DNA from: Pseudoips prasinana
Lineage: Eukaryota; Arthropoda; Insecta; Lepidoptera; Nolidae
Assembly (NCBI GenBank): GCA_951640165.1
Contig: OX621247.1
Coordinates: forward strand, 26,944,001-27,008,000
Length of the DNA stretch: 64,000 nt
Reading direction: 5' to 3'
The notes under the pieces are model-generated. The model was not told where the DNA came from. It did not search any database and worked only from the letters and a program-made list of their open reading frames with translations. The position numbers were made by a program, and so were the translations under genes. Below are positions 32,814-43,654 of the stretch, piece after piece. The stretch's first letter is position 1. Each line of letters opens with the position of its first letter.

Positions 32814-33010
32814 TGCAAGTGTGGCGCAGCGGCTAAGACAGTCGCCTCGCCGCTTCGTGTCGCGGGTTCGAGTCCTGCGCCGGTTAACTATTTGTGTGAC
32901 CCATAAATAGTTGTTCTGAGTCTGGATGTAATTTGTGTCCTTCTATTATATGTTTCTAAAGTACCCCGCGACACAGGGATTAGATTCCCTAGTGCGGCCG
33001 TTGTCTTTAA
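32814..33010 (+). mobile_element. SINE-2 (tRNA-headed)
   Basis: GTGTGGCGCAGCGGCTAAGA (A box) and CGCGGGTTCGAGTCCTGCGC (B box), then the typical GTTCTGAGTCTGGATGTAAT and CCCCGCGACACAGGGATTAG. Confidence 0.85.
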
Positions 33011-33154
33011 GAAAAAACAGATTTTTATGAATGATTAGCAATGGAAAGCAAATGTTAAGTGTTTGAGCTCTAACCTCTTTAAGCCCAAAATAGTTCCTAA
33101 CTAGGTATTAAATCAAATTACCAGATATAAAAGTAATTGGCCGATAACGCAATT

Positions 33155-33240
33155 GCGGCCCCTCTGGTGATGCGTGTGTCCATGGGCGGGGTGATCACTT
33201 AACATCAGGTGACTCCACTGCTCGTCTGCCTGGGTATTAA
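33155..33240 (+). mobile_element. Lepidopteran repeat end, GTGATCACTTAACATCAGGTG motif
   Basis: GTCCATGGGCGGGGTGATCA and CTTAACATCAGGTGACTCC, related to 24405-24485 and 39435-39485; it directly precedes a GTTCCG repeat. Confidence 0.5.
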
Positions 33241-33242
33241 AT

Positions 33243-33605
33243 AAAAACCGGCCAAGTGCGAGTCGGGTTCCACAGCAGCAAGTATTTCAGTTGATTAAAT
33301 AAAAGGTAAATTGTGATTTACGATTTATGACGCATTAAAAAAAACTACTTACTAGATCTCGTTCAAACCAATTTTCGTTGTTAGTTTACATGGTAATGTA
33401 CATCATATATTTTTTTTAGTTTTATTATTCTCTTATTTTAGAAGTTAATGCGGTTCACAGAATACATCTACTTACCAAGTTTCAACAGTACAGCTCTTAT
33501 AGTTTGGGAAAAAGTGGCTGTGACATACGGACGGACAGACAGAAAGACATGACGAATCTGTAAGGGTTCCGTTTTTTGCCATTTGGCTACGGAACCCTAA
33601 AAAAA
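33243..33605 (-). mobile_element. GTTCCG repeat
   Basis: Reverse orientation: AAAAACCGGCCAAGTGCGAG at left and TTTGGCTACGGAACCCTAAA at right. Internal order matches 23645-24250 but with a central deletion. Confidence 0.85.
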
Positions 33606-34070
33606 GGAATTTCTGGTAAATCTGTCAAAGAACCACATATATTTGTAAGTTCGAACCCGTTCTCTTACGGAATTAAAGTAAAACATACCAACAAACAACC
33701 AATTTATAAACATTTACATTACTAGATGTCGTTATAAATCCAATATGGCCGCCACTTCCGGTATCGCCACACGTCACTTCCTCTGCACAGTTTCCGCTGG
33801 TGCCTGAAACTTGGCGTAAAGTATTTATTATAAATGTACACTCGTTTTGTTTATTCCGGTGCAGTTTAATTTTATGTGGCGAATTAAGTTTTTAACAAGC
33901 GGTGAGGAAGTACTGCATTTTATTCGGCCTCATGCGAGTATGAACTTTTATTCGACTTTTGCAGTAATGATGAATATTGTGGGCTTTGTGTTCGTGTATT
34001 GCATAATTTTAAGTCCCCAGCAACAGTGCCTGTATTGCTTTAACAAAAGAAAGATAGCTTTTTACTAGAC

Positions 34071-34165
34071 TTTTTAGGGTTCCGTTTCACGCATGCAAAA
34101 ATGTTGCGACTCAGTTCGTCCGTCTGTTACAGTAGTATATCTCAGCAACTACTAATGACATAACG
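34071..34165 (+). mobile_element. GTTCCG repeat 5' fragment
   Basis: TTTTTAGGGTTCCGTTTCAC and a TCCGTCTGTTACAG block resemble the family start; the remainder is lost. Confidence 0.5.
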
Positions 34166-34539
34166 ATTTAATATTTATTTATTGCTTTTTCCATGGGTTT
34201 ATACAAGTGTTAAAGAATCATTCGTATCCTACACGAACCTGTTGAGTTACGAAAACAATTAATTCTAACTTAAAAATAATATATTAAAAATATAATACTT
34301 TCATGCTATTCGCCTCATTCAGTGAATTAAGATTTACTATTTAGATACATTTGTTTAGATTATTGCATTTACAATTCTTATTATTAATGAAAAATATTGG
34401 AAAATCATTTTCTGTTTTCCCTTTGCTGGATTAAAGTAGAAAATTTCTCATTTATTTGGTCCGCTAAATAAAATCTCATAGATCACTTAATCGCCTGGGC
34501 ATTATAGCACCCTAGTTTTGGGGTTGGCCTGAACCTGGC
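34166..34539. other. No recognisable feature
   Basis: Nothing recognisable. Confidence 0.4.
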
Positions 34540-34680
34540 TCCGCTTCTAACCGACAGCTTGATGAGTTCTTTGAAGGACAGAGATGCTCAGAAATAAACC
34601 ACTTTGGCTGGCATCCAATTATAAACCGATCGCGTATCTGCTTAACCTTGTCGATTTTTCACGCACCCGTGAGGGCAATT
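34540..34680 (-). mobile_element. 5S-rRNA-like SINE head fragment
   Basis: The reverse complement of CATCCAATTATAAACCGATC and GCGTATCTGCTTAACC is close to the intragenic promoter part of 5S rRNA (boxes A to C). Confidence 0.5.
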
Positions 34681-34877
34681 GGCTATGTGTTCCCTACGGA
34701 TGAATGAATTATACTAGCATTTGTGTAACCCAAATATATTTCTGACTCTGTGTGTATTTTATTTCGATGAATTATAAGTTTGTAAAGATCTGCGATGTAG
34801 GGTTAAATTACTCTAGTGCACAGGTTTTATTTTTAAAACCAAAAGAAATATTCCAGACGAATGATTTAGCATAATAT

Positions 34878-35135
34878 TTAGATGCTCTTACCGGTGCGTA
34901 AGTGACTGGCGAGGTTAAGGAACTAGGCTCACGGTCAGTCCATAGAAGGGTCATCGCCAAAGTGGTTCCATTTCTGAGAGTCTCCGTGCTTCGGAAGGCA
35001 CGTTAATCTGTCGATCTCGGTTGTGGCCAACTTTAGGCAACAGTCGTCAAGCCATGTCAAAGGTCTACTGGGCGGCTTGAACAACTATGACACTAAGGTG
35101 ACTACTGTCCGTACGATAAGTACGTAATCTACCTT
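34878..35135 (+). mobile_element. 5S-rRNA-like SINE, near full length
   Basis: GTGCGTAAGTGACTGGCGAG, GTTAAGGAACTAGGCTCACG and GTCAGTCCATAGAAGGGTCA form the 5S-like head. GGTCTACTGGGCGGCTTGAA and CAACTATGACACTAAGGTGA form the 3' body shared with the other copies. Confidence 0.65.
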
Positions 35136-35496
35136 TAAATATAAGCAAACACAGCAACTTTGCTCATTTAAAACACAATGGGTATATATCATTCTGTCTT
35201 GATGTCCAAACCGCATTTATTTTTATTCTAATCACGTTATCTTCATTCTAAGCTCTTTGCCTCATTCGCTCTTCAAAGCAGAAACAGTAGTATTAATTGA
35301 ATGCATTGATATGATCGTTTGATTTGCACTGTGGTTTGGAGAATAACGGGAAGCCGCTAGACTCGGGTCCAGTCGTGAACATCATTCGTTTCACATAATG
35401 AAAGATTTGAATTTGTAAAAAAATAAAAATTAAATAAGATCAATTTATGTGTTTGTAATTGTTACATTTTGAAATATGTTTTCAGTATTTATTTTA
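35136..35496. other. No recognisable feature
   Basis: Nothing recognisable. Confidence 0.4.
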
Positions 35497-35538
35497 TTAT
35501 AATACTTGTATGTATTTGTATACATACAAGTATTATAA
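35497..35538. repeat. 18-bp perfect hairpin
   Basis: TTATAATACTTGTATGTA pairs exactly with 35521-35538 around a 6-nt loop. A weaker stem (TTCCTTCAGAGCAA with TTGCTCTGAAGGGAA) lies at about 35570-35620. Confidence 0.8.
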
Positions 35539-35786
35539 TGAACTAAGCGGAATACTACTTCTGTTTAAATTTTCCTTCAGAGCAACGTATGTAAATCATA
35601 CCTTGCTTGCTCTGAAGGGAAATATAACCAATATTAAGAGATTACTAAATGATGATTTTGTTTTGTGGTCAATCTTGTTCACCTTTTACCTTTATGAGTA
35701 TATATGGCGTCCTCGGTGACCTCATGTTACATGATCGATTCCTTACAAAACTATTCTTTCAAACATAATCAAAATTAACATTAATT

Positions 35787-36030
35787 GACGAGCCTGATGG
35801 CTTGGTTGGTAGATACGCTACCTTTCACGCCGGAGGTCGAGGTTCGATTCCCACCCGGGACAAATATTTGTGTACATGAACATGTATGTTTGTCCTGAGT
35901 CTGGGTGTAAATTATCTATATGAGTATGTATTTACAAAAGAAAAATAGTATATGTAGTATATCAGTTATCTGGTTTCCATAGTACAAGCTCTGCTTAGTT
36001 TGGGATCAGATGACCGTGTGTGAATAATGT
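35787..36030 (+). mobile_element. SINE-A (tRNA-headed), reference copy
   Basis: GACGAGCCTGATGGCTTGGT starts the tRNA-like head. GGTTCGATTCCCACCCGGGA is the B-box region. Then come TGTCCTGAGTCTGGGTGTAA, CTGGTTTCCATAGTACAAGC and TTTGGGATCAGATGACCGTG. Other copies: 1166, 39663, 45831, 50033-52445 (split) and 57070 (split). Confidence 0.85.
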
Positions 36031-37684
36031 GTTTTAATAAAGTCAACGGGGATAGTAAAGGCAAAAATATTGCGAAAAGAATCAATGAGGCTTTGTCAAC
36101 TTGCCTTAATTATAAACCATTATAAATATCATTCGATGTTTTATTTATGTTACTGTTAATATGGGGAATATAATAACGTACCGCATGCAGTGAATAATTT
36201 AACTTGTAAACAAACCTTAATTAAACCACTGTTTGTTCTATTAATTATGTTTACTTTCTATTTTGTTAACCCTTCGGCGGTTTTTAATTATGTTGAGGAT
36301 AATGTGTTTTCATTAAAATTGATAATTTTGTTGCCATTTTTGAACAACGTTATGCGGTCTCATTGGGTTTTTAGGACTCGTCCTACATGTCATTATATGG
36401 CGTAGTTATAGTGCGGACATGAATTGAAAGTGCCGGCGAAAGATGATTCTGGGCCTTGGCCAAGATGAGATTTCTAAGGCCCCAATAGCAGACTTCGCGA
36501 AACTCGTGTATATGTTTTTTATTTATAAATTAAAGAGCCGAAGGTTTAGCCATGACGGTTTCTATTAGCCTCACTAACTTCCAACTCGAGGACGCGAACC
36601 CCTTCGTGCCCGGGGCGCGAGTTCCCTTCGTGCAAGAGTCTATGGACGATTGTCCACTTGGCTTATTCTGCCGCTACTGCAGTTATCCTAGGGCTTTCAC
36701 TGTTTTATTGTACAATCTTGTCAAACTTTTATATATGGCGGCTTCGGTGACCTCTATTTGTGTGATTCATATATTTAGTTATTCTAAGTCTATATTTAGT
36801 TGTTCTATGTCTGTGAGTGTTGTTAAGGAACGGAAATATCATGAGATTCTTTTGTTTACTTTTGGTACTTTTAGAGGTGACGGTATTTATCTATCAGAGA
36901 AAAGAATTGAAAACGTACTTAAGGCTCAATGAGATTTTTCAAAACATTACCAAAATGCGGTTACGGCAATCGCTTCGCCACTTCATGCCCTGGGGTATCC
37001 TAGGGCCTATAGATGAGACTGGACAATATAGATATCCATCTAGCAAAATAAAACTTACCTGTCCTCAGAGGACACTTCTTTTGTGATTCAGCCCGGTTAT
37101 TGACGGGGAGATAAATGTTTGGGTCGTTTTTCAGATACGTTCTGTGCAACTATCACTCTACGTTATTATGCGATGGTGCGGGCCGCTTATCTAGTGCAGT
37201 ATCGGAGAGGATATTTTATCGATAGGTATTTTACTAATCCAAAATAAGTGTCGCGTGATATCTCTCGCCCATTCTTTTGCTGACTTTACCAAAGAGTTAC
37301 TTATATCATGCAAGTAACCACTAAGAAATAATTTTTAATAATTGATTTTCAAAGACTAAGTAAAGGATGAAAGTTCAAATGAAAATATGTAATTTTCGGT
37401 GAGAAATCCTATAGTATACTAGGCTAATATGTAATGCATGTAAATACACTGCCACAAGCACTTTCGCAGAACAGCGATCAAGCACAGACTCCCTTAAGCT
37501 AATACTGTTTGAAATTCAGCTCCGTCTATGTTGTTCTTGTATGTTTGAACTTTGGAATAGGCCTACGCTTAAGGCAAATACACCAAGAGAAGTTATTGAG
37601 CTTTGAGAATCATTTATGAAGAGTTAAGTTCATTTTTAGCGAAAATGAAGGTAAGGAAACCAACTTCCAATGTGTAATAGAATA
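36031..37684. other. No recognised gene; one unexplained 126-aa frame
   Basis: Contains the plus-strand frame 36552-36932, listed separately. The rest shows no repeat match. Confidence 0.4.
36552..36932 (+). CDS. Unrecognised 126-aa frame
   Basis: I do not recognise the product. The frame begins MTVSISLTNFQLEDANPFVP and contains a cysteine-containing stretch (CPLGLFCRYCSYP at about 34-46) and a hydrophobic stretch (about 50-74). A related motif, ATATATGGCG-C-TCGGTGACCTC, occurs at 35700-35725 and 36733-36757, so part of it may be repeat-derived. No splice or promoter signal is obvious. It may be a chance frame. Confidence 0.12.
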   Translation: MTVSISLTNFQLEDANPFVPGARVPFVQESMDDCPLGLFCRYCSYPRAFTVLLYNLVKLLYMAASVTSICVIHIFSYSKSIFSCSMSVSVVKERKYHEILLFTFGTFRGDGIYLSEKRIENVLKAQ

Positions 37685-37850
37685 AAATAAAATAGGTTTT
37701 TATTCACGTAGACTTTTAAAAAACGCGCTTGTAATTAGTCATATGTAGAAATAATTATGTTAAGTATACATAATTATTTCTAAGTACGTATAGATATTTG
37801 GGTACACGGATTGAATGAAAACATTTAGAAATACTCTTGTACTAATTAAT
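37685..37850 (-). mobile_element. LINE-A 3' end fragment, diverged
   Basis: TAGGTTTTTATTCACGTAGA and CGCGCTTGTAATTAGTCA at left, GATATTTGGGTACACGG further in. More decayed than the other LINE-A tails. Confidence 0.7.
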
Positions 37851-39434
37851 ATTAAATTTCTGTGCAATATTTTGTCGGTAATAAGTGTGACCTGTTTTCT
37901 GTTATATTTTACTTCCATTCTATAGATACTGTAATTAGTTACTTAACGGTAGTTTTCCATGTAACCTATAAAGCCATGGGAAATTTGTAACCGAGAGGGC
38001 TAGATCAGGAGTCGAATTCTATTTAGTTTTTGACTATATCTTTATCATGCCAGCTGGGCCAGATGGCCCAAAGCACAAATTATAGCTTTCCAAACAATCA
38101 GTTGTTGTTTTTTTTTGTTATATGTATGTATACAAAACATTAAATAAGTATTTCAATCCGTTGTCTAATATCGATAGTAAAAGTTTTGCTTTTTTAGGCT
38201 ATTTTAGGCTAGATGGCGTTGATATAGGCCCCGGTTAATGTTACAAGGTTTTTGTTAGTTAGTCAATGTTAGGTAGGTAATGCATCTAAGCTTCCTAAAG
38301 TTACAACAAAGTTAGTAACTCCCGCACATTTTCCTGCGATGATAAAAACATTCCATTCCAATTTGCCATTACGGTTCCATCGTGAAAAGACATACTTAGA
38401 CAAGTAGAAAATATTGTTCTATAATAAAAAAAGATAAAAGTGGTCCCCATGTAAGTAACGTGAAGTTTCCATGTTATTGCTCGATGACCGACAATCTTCT
38501 ACGATAATAAGTCCCACACTTCGTCGCTTACTTTATAAATTTGGAGGCCTTAGTGAACTGTATAAACGTATCTAATCGTTATACACACAGTAACCCGTAA
38601 AAGTTATGTTGTAACTCTTACAAATATCGTCCACATTATCTAACCTTTCAGGTTATATAATGTACTTAATGACCTAGCCTTTCAGGTTAGAGTGAATACA
38701 TTTGAAAAATTATATGCCAAGGTTGCTCTATTCAAGTATAAATCACATGATTCAGATACTCTGTGTTATTTTGTACACTGTGTACAAAAAAAACAGAGTA
38801 TTAATTATCTAAAAGAAACTTGTCACATGTTTTCTTAAAAATATTAATAAACCTAATAATTTCCTCATCCATCTTTCCTTACTCTAAGAGCAAAACCAAT
38901 TATCTGGGGAGTCCACTCGGGGCGCAGTTCTTTCACAAGTTGTGCTATTAACGCTTGACATTTGTTATGAATTGCTGCAAGGTGCAACAATAGTCTTTAA
39001 TTAAAAATTATTGAGGGGAGCCCGGGGAACTTTGGTCTATTGGTACGTTTAGTACTTTGTTTATGGTATGCCTCTGCGTGCTTTCTTGTCGTAAGTTTTG
39101 GTGTAAGAGTGTTGTGTTGTCTGTGGCGTTATTTATTCTGGAGCTTAAGTATGGCTTTGTTATGCGGTTGTGTCATATTTTTTTCTTATTTATTGGGTAC
39201 TAAAGGGAGGCGGAGTGCTACCAAACCGCATCAGTGTTTATCGGTAAAGATAAGGGTAAAGTTGAAAATTACAAAAAAAAAAATGACAATATGCATTAAG
39301 TGAACTGGGGACATTCCATAATAACATTAATATCTCTAATGTTGTGTTCTACGTGTGAGTAAGATCGTCAGAGCTCATTGGGGTAGGAGGAAGGGTCAGC
39401 AGCATTTGTTTGCCGACTCTTAAAGGCCGCACAC
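37851..39434. other. No recognisable gene
   Basis: AT-rich. ACCTTTCAGGTTA-type direct repeats occur at 38643-38690. The 87-aa frame at 39040-39303 is T-rich and hydrophobic by composition only. Confidence 0.4.
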
Positions 39435-39485
39435 GCACACGCTACTCCTCTTGTGTTGCGAGTGTCCATGGGCGGCGGTGATCAC
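39435..39485 (+). mobile_element. GGCGGTGATCACTT repeat-end motif
   Basis: GTGTCCATGGGCGGCGGTGA followed by TCACTTTC, as at 33155 and 24405. Confidence 0.4.
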
Positions 39486-39662
39486 TTTCTTTTGTCGCCG
39501 TCTGAAATATAAAAAAGTGAAAGTATTATATTGTGTAAAATCTGTCGACACAGAATAATAATCGAAAAATATGTAAATACATATATATAGGAGCATATAA
39601 CACGTAACTGTATGTAAATTTACTTCTTCATGTTTATGTTGGCCAAAAATCTATGTTTATAT

Positions 39663-39925
39663 ATAGGCGGGTTCGTGAGGTTGGTAGGTGCTAGCCTTTC
39701 ATGCCACAGGTCGTGGGTTCGATCCCCACACAGGACCGATATGTATGACCATGTCTATTTGTCCAGTTTCTGGGTGTAATTATCTATATAAGTATGATTT
39801 TCAAAAGAACGTTAAAAAGTAAAGTTATCTGGTTTCCATATTGCAACTAAGAATTGCTTAGTTTGGGATCAGATGGCCGTTCGTGTATAATGTCCCAGGA
39901 TACTATTAATTATTATTATTATACA
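39663..39925 (+). mobile_element. SINE-A
   Basis: GGTCGTGGGTTCGATCCCCA (B box) and the full body to GTCCCAGGATACTATTAAT and (ATT)n. The A-box region is decayed. Confidence 0.8.
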
Positions 39926-40399
39926 TGTTTTTATAATTATAATAAGTTTAATTTATAATTAAATATCTTTACAACTTTATACCCACCTGTACCTTTAGAA
40001 GGCACTCGCATACTTATTTGAAAATCTTTTCGTTGAATATTTTGCTAACCTGCATTTCTCTGTTACAGGTAGTGGTGCTTATGTGCAAGATTTTATAAAA
40101 TATAGTAAGTTTAAACAAAGAATAACATTGCAGTTAAGTGCATTTTCACATTACTGGCGTCTCTTATCGTGATATTTAAGTTCTGTGAATAAGTATTTTA
40201 TAAAATACGGTCAAATTACGGTAGATACGTAAATATATACCATGCATTATGAATTATAATAAAAATAAATAAATATCTAACATATGAATTCATAAGATAA
40301 GTATTTTCATAAATCATATATCCTTATTTATAAATTTAATAAAAATATTTAACTAACTCAACTAAAACTAAATATAATTATAGTCTATTTGACTACCGC

Positions 40400-40625
40400 C
40401 AATCTTTTACTCTCACCAATCCGTAAGTGATCGGCGAGGTAAAGCAATATAATAGATGGGTGACCGCCCAAGTAGTTTATATTTGTGAGCGTCTTCTGGC
40501 TTCCTTAAGCTGACGGTCCCGGTTGTAGTCATCCGACAATAGTCCTTCCATGTCAGAGGTCTAGTTGGCGGCTGGATAACTCGGGTAATAGCCTCCTTGT
40601 CATCCTGATCTTAGCCGTGGGTAAT
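40400..40625 (+). mobile_element. 5S-rRNA-like SINE, best 5S match
   Basis: CTCACCAATCCGTAAGTGAT, CGGCGAGGTAAAGCAATA and GATGGGTGACCGCC (40455-40468). The last is identical to the box C core of eukaryotic 5S rRNA. The body continues with CCCGGTTGTAGTCATCC and GTCAGAGGTCTAGTTGGCGG. Confidence 0.7.
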
Positions 40626-40684
40626 AAATGCGGCTGTGTTTAAGATAAGCCGTATTACCTCGGACATCTTGTATTTTGAGTCTA

Positions 40685-40800
40685 GGGTTCAACCCTTGTA
40701 CAGGGCAACTATTTTCATGACCCGTAAATGGTTGTTCGTAATCTGGTTTTTTTGAGTCCGTAATCTGCGTGTTTATAAATCCCCGCGATATGGGGAATTA
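40685..40800 (+). mobile_element. SINE-2 fragment
   Basis: GGGTTCAACCCTTGTACAGG (B-box region) and CATGACCCGTAAATGGTTGT resemble SINE-2 with a decayed body. Confidence 0.45.
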
Positions 40801-41115
40801 TTAAAATATAGTTAGATATAGGGCCTGGTAATTCAACTCCATTGTTAGTTCTTCTTTGGAAAAGGTAACATTTATAAACATGGTAGTCGTGTCGCCTTGA
40901 CGTATGCGTTTTATTCCTCGCGTTATTTTTGTGCACGGCAAACATTCTCTCATTTCGCTGGATCGGTGTAGCCAGCTCGATTATTTATTCAGTACGAAAT
41001 ACTGTACATAGTTTGATCTCTCGAATTATTTTTACTTATATTCTGATTTATAAATGGTTTTTTGTTAATATTGTTTAATTTAGTGTCCTTCTAGAACCGA
41101 ACTACATATTTTATA
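40801..41115. other. No recognisable feature
   Basis: Nothing recognisable. Confidence 0.4.
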
Positions 41116-41512
41116 CAGTATGTTAGTTTAAACGAGGGACGTATTCAAACCCACAATAGTGTATGCTTAAATCATACTAATAAAAATATAAACAAAAAAA
41201 AAAACACTGATAAATAACAAACAGAACCATACCAAAAGATTCGCAAAAGTCTCACAACGTGTATACACCCTTGCGCTAACGTTAGTATTATCGCAGAACA
41301 TGTGCGCGGGTCAATGACCTTTAGGTACAATCCATTGCCTCGTGATCACTTTAGGTACAAGTTCACTTCTTGCGCACTCAGTGTTCATGATAATGTATTT
41401 TATAGGACAATTACGTCAAAAATTTAGGTTATGAGTTTTTTAAATATTTGGGACGAGAATCGAATGCTGAACACCCTCCCTTAATTTGTCCCTCGTTTAA
41501 CCTAACATACTG
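41116..41512. mobile_element. TIR element with TA duplication (Tc1/mariner-like MITE)
   Basis: CAGTATGTTAGTTTAAACGA at left and the inverted partner CGTTTAACCTAACATACTG at right, with GAGGGAC/GTCCCTC inside, flanked by TA on both sides (41114-41115, 41513-41514). 397 bp, no transposase. Confidence 0.75.
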
Positions 41513-42299
41513 TATATGTATATATACATTCTTATTCAGTATGACCGAGAGCTTTCCAAGTTAATTTTACAATGTTTTAACGTAAGCCATGAGTTTTGGT
41601 CAACATTTTTACACATGGACCTGGCAACATTATACCAACACGCGCCTCAAAGAGGTTTTGGCGCCAACGCGGAAAAAGGCGCATCGAGGCTATGTTTTAT
41701 TTTCAAAAACTGATGTAAATTCGAGTTTTTATGTGTAAATATGGTGGATTTTTAGACATAACATCTTCGACAACGTACACAAGTGGAGGAAAGTGCGATA
41801 TTGCCGTGAATTGTAATTTTCCGTGTTGTAACCAAAACTCCATAAGAGCCTCTAGTAAAGTCTCCACTGCTTTACTGGGGTTGGACAAGGACTATGTATG
41901 ACTTGACTGTGACGGACTTTACTTGACAATGACGGAAATAAACGATATAAAAATATATTTACTGAAGGCTCATAAGGCCAAAGAAGCCAGAGCCATATAA
42001 CGGAAATAATAAAAAAAAAACGCGCCTCAAACATCTTACGTCTACAATCGTCGCGTTGCCATGGCAACGCACTCGCGTAGTCGTGCCTTTAATTTCGCCC
42101 AACAAAGGCTGGCTTGCCTATTATTATACATCATGCTCCAATTATTCGCCGTCTTGCTGGAATAGACCGTCATGTGGCTGTATTTTGGTTCTTTTGAAGT
42201 ATTTTGATTTGTCATAGATAGATTTTGCTTAAATATACCTACTAGTCCCATTACTTATAAAAAACATTGAGATTACGTCGAGACATTCACAAGGGGCGC
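41513..42299. other. No recognisable gene
   Basis: An 18-bp palindrome GCGTTGCCATGGCAACGC lies at 42053-42070. ORFs are short and overlapping. Confidence 0.4.
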
Positions 42300-42685
42300 A
42301 TCCCATTCTTGTGCGGGTCGCTGGAAAATAATAATAATAATGTCCTCCTAGCAGAATTTCGGCCACGGCGGCCAGTCTCAATAGAGATTAGCCATCTGCG
42401 CGGGACATATTATAGTGCGCAAGTGTGTGCGCAAACACAGGAGCACTTTCTCTTCCATCACTCTCATGATGCGATGGGACGCCCAGCGACACGACCGGAA
42501 AGAAGTCAGGTACAGGACCGCTTTACGTGCTCTCCAAAGTACGGGGGTATAATATCGCCCACTCCCAGACAGGTCGCTGGAAAATGCTGTATATGCATAT
42601 GAATAGCGCAAGACCGGCAATTGTGGAGATCTTTGGGGGAGGCCTTTGTCCTCAGTGGACGTCGATTCGCAAGGGGATAACTGCC
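42300..42685 (+). mobile_element. RTE LINE 3' end split by SINE-4
   Basis: ATTCTTGTGCGGGTCGCTGG (42305-42324) and, after the SINE, ATGAATAGCGCAAGACCGGC plus TTTGGGGGAGGCCTTTGTCC match the last part of the RTE ORF at about 50200-50310 in reverse. The (TGA)n tail is replaced by other sequence. Confidence 0.8.
42330..42571 (-). mobile_element. SINE-4, 5'-truncated, inside RTE tail
   Basis: Flanked by exact 14-bp copies of GGTCGCTGGAAAAT (42316-42329 and 42572-42585), the target duplication. 3' tail (ATT)n at 42330-42340; body TTTCGGCCACGGCGGCCAGT and ACGACCGGAAAGAAGTCAGG. The tRNA head is missing. Confidence 0.85.
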
Positions 42686-42721
42686 CAATCCGTTGATGGA
42701 CTTTTTGGACAACGTACTTAC

Positions 42722-43400
42722 GATAATAATAATAAATTTTATTTTCGACAAAGTCCATATATTACGTAATAAATACATATAAAACGTCCATAGATTACAT
42801 GAAAGATAACTGAAATAGAAGACATTATAGTTTAAGAGCAAGAACGTATGCATTTAGGAAATTGGAATCTACAATGCCCTTCTGGATGTTGCTAGTCCTG
42901 CATCGAATCCTGCTTATCATTCAAGTCAGCCTCTTGCGTATAATATCAGAGGCACTAGAAAATCGAGGCAGAACCAACAACATCCTGAATCCATTGTTAT
43001 ATTGGAAACGCAGACCATTAAACGACCTTGGAGTATAACTGAACCACACTCTGCATGTGTAGAACGAATGACAATGTGCTCTAAATAAAGTAAGTTTCAC
43101 TTGGTAACTACAACGTACAAACCTGCGGGCCAACATATTTCTTCAGATCGCCAATGCCCTGGGCTTCTTCGCTATATCATATTTGTCATCAAAGTCCTTG
43201 GTAACGTAATGCCCTCGGTATTTTAGCTGCTGTACCCGTTTAAGCTCAGTACTATTAAAATTAATTGCATGCACACTTATGGGGCACTTACCGGAGGTCC
43301 CGAAGACCATGTATTCGCTTTTTACTGAGTTAAACATGAGGCCATGCGTGTGACTATACATATGTTTCAGATATACCAAATGGTCTTCTCATTGCGCTTT
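42722..43400 (-). mobile_element. LINE RT fragment with (ATT)n tail
   Basis: The minus-strand element contains the ORF fragment at 42921-43379, about 200 bp of 3' UTR and an AATAAAATTTATTATTATTA-style end at 42722-42745. A third non-LTR family, distinct from LINE-A and the RTE. Confidence 0.65.
42921..43379 (-). pseudogene. Non-LTR RT C-terminal fragment, one in-frame stop
   Basis: The frame reads HGLMFNSVKSEYMVFGTSGK, then ELKRVQQLKYRGHYVTKDFD, a TGA stop (43143-43145) in place of an arginine-type codon, and MLARRFVRCSYQVKLTLFRA continuing in the same frame. HGL-N--KSE-MVF followed by K--GH-VT- is the segment just after the RT FADD motif in several insect LINEs. The catalytic core is missing. 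Clade unresolved; it could be the same family as the zinc-finger fragment at 20584-20975. Confidence 0.75.
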
Positions 43401-43654
43401 CACGTATTGTCGGCGTATCTAAAGTTATATTATCAAATTGAGCAACCAACTCGTGCGCTGCTGTTACCAACTATAAACTCGTTTACGTACGGGGTGAATA
43501 GCTTCGTAGATGTTAAACCCCGTTGTCTCACTCTATCCTGCACTCCAGCCGGTACGCATCCGAGAAGCTGTCAGCCCACCCGAAAGTGTTATACTATTAA
43601 GCATACCAAAAAATAATTAAATGAATATCACAGTATTTGGGCCTTTAAGAGAGA
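43401..43654. other. No recognisable feature
   Basis: Nothing recognisable. Confidence 0.35.

Noticed and set aside
39040..39303. 87-aa hydrophobic ORF as a membrane protein
   Set aside because: Hydrophobicity follows from T-rich DNA; no motif, no neighbouring exon signals.
40400..40480. 5S rRNA gene
   Set aside because: Only the internal-promoter region is 5S-like; the 5' and 3' stems of 5S are missing and the body is a dispersed repeat.
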